Origin: Neobacillus rhizosphaerae
Lineage (GTDB): Bacteria; Bacillota; Bacilli; Bacillales; Cytobacillaceae
DNA length: 64,000 bases
Assembly (NCBI RefSeq): GCF_937468385.1
Contig: NZ_CALBWS010000017.1
Location: forward strand, 1-64,000
Direction: 5' to 3'
Positions 61,567 to 64,000 of the stretch are shown here, piece after piece. Position 1 is the first letter of the stretch. Every line of letters starts with the position of its first letter. The notes under the pieces are model-generated. The model was not told the DNA's origin. It did no database searches and saw only the letters and a list, made by a program, of their open reading frames with translations. The translations under genes and the position numbers were made by a program.

Positions 61567-62700
61567 TTACTGGTCTGTTTTTCTTGCCTCAGTCATTTGC
61601 TTCCAGACAGATCCTTTGGCTTCTTCTCCGCCTTCAATTCTTCCAATCGCCATTTTTATTTGCATGCTTACTTCAAATTCAGAGTCATTTTCTGCCGCCC
61701 TTAAAGCTGGGAGGGTATGTTCATCGCCTACCTCGTATAAGAACATAGCTGCCCGCCAACGTACCAATTTGCTTGGATCATTTAGGGCATTGACCATTGC
61801 ATCAGCAGCTTCAGAAAAGCCTAAATCTGATATACAATCACCTGCGGTTCTACGAACAGTTACGGTCTTATCCTTTAAGGCTTTATATAAGAGCGGCAGT
61901 ACAGCCTGATTCTTGATCATCCCGAGGTATACAGTCGCAAGTCTGCGAATAGAAGGCTTCTCATCCGCTAATGCTTTTTCAAGGACAGGCAAATCCTCTA
62001 GTTCAGGACCAACCATTTGCTCAAGGAGCTGAAAGCGAATCTGCCAATCAGGCACTTGCAAATCGGCAATGGTTACTTTTTTTCGCATTATCTTAGATTT
62101 TTGTTCGGATTTGGCTTCGCTTGTTTGAGCTTTTGTGATAAGTGCTTCGAGACGATTTTTGGGATAGGCTGCGATTAACTCCTCGACAACTTCTTGTCCA
62201 ATTTGATCAAAATCCCCATACCGGACACCTTGGTTCTGCCATTTCCGCAATAAGATATAATTGTCTTCAGGCAGCTGTGCTCGCTCTCTTGCCTTTAAGA
62301 AGGATTCCGGCATACCAAACCTCCGCTCAGCCGAATTATCTGTTAGCTTCACTTGCAGTGGAATGTCCTTAAACATTTGGATTTCCACCTTTATTTCACC
62401 AAAATGGTCATTCGCTTTATTTATCCCAGTAGCTTCATGGGCTTTTTCACCGAAGGCTTGCCGAACTTTAGGTAATAATTCCTTCCAGTCATATTTAGCA
62501 TTCCGTTCAACCGCAAGAAAATCTGCTACATGGTACACACCTTTAATCCCATCAATTTGTAAAATGGATTGAATGATGGGTGGTGCATCAATCGCAGTTT
62601 CTTTTTTGTAATTATGGCTTTTCCCCATTGGTAATTCTTGATCTAAACTTATTTTCATTGTATTTGGACTTGGCGTTGGTTCAATCGCCTGAATTTTCAA
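61567..62700 (-). CDS. CvfC-type (conserved virulence factor C) HEAT-repeat protein
   Basis: This 377-residue protein has an N-terminal Nfu_N-like domain (KIQAIEPTPSPNTMKISL, then IDGIKGVYHVADFLAVER, residues 1-90) and C-terminal HEAT repeats (ALADEKPSIRRLATVYLGMI, ALKDKTVTVRRTAGDCISDL and ALNDPSKLVRWRAAMFLYEV, about 235-345). This is the layout of CvfC/YpgR, which affects virulence and metabolism in staphylococci by an unknown mechanism. The TTG at 62700 after AGGTGA gives the canonical start. Confidence 0.88.
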   Translation of the reverse strand: MKIQAIEPTPSPNTMKISLDQELPMGKSHNYKKETAIDAPPIIQSILQIDGIKGVYHVADFLAVERNAKYDWKELLPKVRQAFGEKAHEATGINKANDHFGEIKVEIQMFKDIPLQVKLTDNSAERRFGMPESFLKARERAQLPEDNYILLRKWQNQGVRYGDFDQIGQEVVEELIAAYPKNRLEALITKAQTSEAKSEQKSKIMRKKVTIADLQVPDWQIRFQLLEQMVGPELEDLPVLEKALADEKPSIRRLATVYLGMIKNQAVLPLLYKALKDKTVTVRRTAGDCISDLGFSEAADAMVNALNDPSKLVRWRAAMFLYEVGDEHTLPALRAAENDSEFEVSMQIKMAIGRIEGGEEAKGSVWKQMTEARKTDQ

Positions 62701-62777
62701 CACAATCACCTAATTCTATTGTTTTCTCTTTCAAGTTTAACACATTGGCTACCGTTCATTCATAGGAGATGCTTAAC

Positions 62778-62808
62778 GCAAAAAAAATGCGTCCGATAGA
62801 CGCACTCT
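62778..62808 (-). terminator. ABC-F gene terminator
   Basis: On the minus strand, AGTGCGTC pairs with GACGCATT (5-base loop), followed by TTTTTTTTGCG. Confidence 0.85.
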
Positions 62809-64000
62809 TTACTCATTTTCAGCTAGTTCACCCAGATAGGACCATCGTTCAATTAAATGTTCGAGCATTTCATTCAATTCTGCTTCTTGTTTCATCAAAT
62901 CCTGTGCTTTTGTGAAATCGCTACCGGTGTTTCCTATTTCAAGAGCAATTTCTTCAAGCCGTGCTTCTGTATTTTCAATGTGCTCGTCAATTTCGCTCCA
63001 TTCTTTTTTCTCCTTAAAGGTCATTTTTTTCTTCTTTTCTTTTTCTGGCGCTTTAGAAGGCTGACTAGAAACAGTTACTAGTTTTTGCGTTTCAACTGAC
63101 ATTTCTTTTTCAAGAAATTCCGAATAATTTCCATAGAAGGAATCAATGGCACCGCCACCAAGTAAAACAAGGAGTTGTTCCGCCACTTTATCGAGAAAAT
63201 AGCGATCATGTGAAACCGTAATAACGACCCCGGGGAATTCATCAAGATAATCCTCAAGAACGGTCAAAGTTTGTGTATCCAAATCATTAGTCGGCTCGTC
63301 TAGCAGGAGGACGTTTGGTGCCGTCATCAAAAGTTTCAATAAGTAGAGCCGGCGCTTCTCCCCGCCTGAGAGCTTGCGAATTGGAGTACCATGAGAAAAA
63401 GATGGAAAGAGGAAGCGTTCAAGCATTTGTGCTGCCGAAATCGTTTTCCCATCAGATGTCTCGACAATCTCAGCGGTTTCTTTAATGTACTCAATCATCC
63501 GCTTGTTTTCGTCCATATCTTCGCTTTCCTGCGTATAATAAGCGATTTTCACCGTTTGTCCCATGATGTATTCACCAATATCAAGAGGGATTCTTTTTGC
63601 AAAAATATTTAATAAGGTTGATTTCCCTGTTCCATTACGGCCAATAATTCCAATCCGATCCCCTGGTTTAACAAGTAAATCAAAGTGATCTAAGATCTTT
63701 TTGTCTGCGTAATGTTTCGAAGCATCCTTCAGCTCAAAAACCTGCTTGCCAAGTCTGCTCCCATTTAAGGAAATATCCAGTTTTTCACTAGACAGCTTTC
63801 CACTTGAAAGCTTGTCCCCCAGCTCATCAAAGCGCTGAATCCGGGCCTTTTGCTTTGTCGTTCTTGCTTTGGCACCACGTCTCATCCATTCAAGCTCTCG
63901 TCTAAAAAGATTTTTTCTTTTTTCAAAGGTGGCTGCCTCATTTTCTTCACGGATGGCTTTGGATTCTATAAAGGCCGCATAATTTCCTTTATAGCTATAT
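62809..64000 (-). CDS. ABC-F family ATPase, C-terminal part
   Basis: This is the 3' part (about 397 codons) of an ABC-F translation factor; the frame is open to the right edge. It starts in the interdomain linker (RREENEAATFEKRKNLFR-like residues), then the second ATPase cassette: Walker A GIIGRNGTGKSTLLN, signature LSGGEKRRLYLLKLL, Walker B VLLLDEPTNDLD and switch His in VITVSHDRYFLD. A C-terminal coiled coil (IDEHIENTEARLEEIALEIG, then LIERWSYLGELAE) is like the Uup/YfmR branch. Such proteins act on stalled ribosomes. Confidence 0.94.
   Translation of the reverse strand, partial: YSYKGNYAAFIESKAIREENEAATFEKRKNLFRRELEWMRRGAKARTTKQKARIQRFDELGDKLSSGKLSSEKLDISLNGSRLGKQVFELKDASKHYADKKILDHFDLLVKPGDRIGIIGRNGTGKSTLLNIFAKRIPLDIGEYIMGQTVKIAYYTQESEDMDENKRMIEYIKETAEIVETSDGKTISAAQMLERFLFPSFSHGTPIRKLSGGEKRRLYLLKLLMTAPNVLLLDEPTNDLDTQTLTVLEDYLDEFPGVVITVSHDRYFLDKVAEQLLVLLGGGAIDSFYGNYSEFLEKEMSVETQKLVTVSSQPSKAPEKEKKKKMTFKEKKEWSEIDEHIENTEARLEEIALEIGNTGSDFTKAQDLMKQEAELNEMLEHLIERWSYLGELAENE

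Noticed and set aside
1..64000. tRNA, rRNA, CRISPR arrays, prophage or intact insertion sequences
   Set aside because: Nothing resembling these was seen on reading both strands; the only mobile remnant is the dead IS1182-type gene.

Overview
The window reads as chromosome of a low-GC, endospore-forming member of the Bacillaceae. Direct signs are an alpha/beta-type small acid-soluble spore protein, two YjcZ-type sporulation peptides, a SigI/RsgI pair, AGGAGG-type ribosome binding sites (often with GTG or TTG starts), and gene order shared with the Bacillus subtilis thyB-dfrA-ypjP-ypmPQRS-msrAB neighbourhood. The PHA, hydrogenase and DUF6230/DUF6114 cargo suggests a Neobacillus/Mesobacillus-like soil species. 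That genus is inference and was not tested.

Layout. 0-3.3 kb: small spore-type genes and the sigI-rsgI operon. 3.3-8.3 kb: a putative acyl reductase/aldehyde dehydrogenase operon behind a palindromic operator, then prfC. 8.5-13.6 kb: a second FtsH-like protease, a DUF1232 protein, YjcZ peptides, a glycerophosphodiesterase and uppP. 13.9-17.1 kb: a GAF-like/LuxR regulator divergent from a three-gene secreted/membrane module (DUF6230, DUF6114 and a third exported protein). 17.3-24.4 kb: the polyhydroxyalkanoate locus, with phaQ-phaP and a five-gene operon of acyl-CoA ligase, hydrolase, unknown protein, phaR and phaC, but no phaA or phaB. 24.8-27.6 kb: adhE with a FadR-like box upstream. 27.8-28.6 kb: a dead IS1182-type transposase between two inverted 134-bp GC-rich repeats. 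28.6-35.8 kb: core genes msrB-msrA, rsgA, ypmS-ypmR-ypmQ, degV-type and ypmP.

36.2-47.7 kb is a membrane-bound [NiFe] uptake hydrogenase locus on the minus strand: tatA, tatC, small subunit, large subunit, cytochrome b, maturation protease, an uncharacterised double-CxxC protein, then hypA-B-F-C-D-E. The Tat genes sit beside the one gene here with an obvious twin-arginine signal. The small subunit has Gly where oxygen-tolerant hydrogenases carry two extra cysteines. 48.3-49.6 kb is thyA-dfrA. 49.7-60.1 kb is a Ter (tellurite/stress) island: three TerD, TerC, TelA, YceG, and a predicted metabolite module (HAD phosphatase, StiP-type and TRSP-type phosphoribosyltransferases, HpcH-type lyase), led by a good ECF-sigma promoter. 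60.2-64.0 kb returns to core genes: ypjP, a bacilliredoxin, a CvfC-type protein and a partial ABC-F ATPase.

Relative to B. subtilis order as I remember it, the hydrogenase and Ter blocks look like two insertions flanking thyA-dfrA. No tRNA, rRNA, CRISPR array or intact mobile element was seen.
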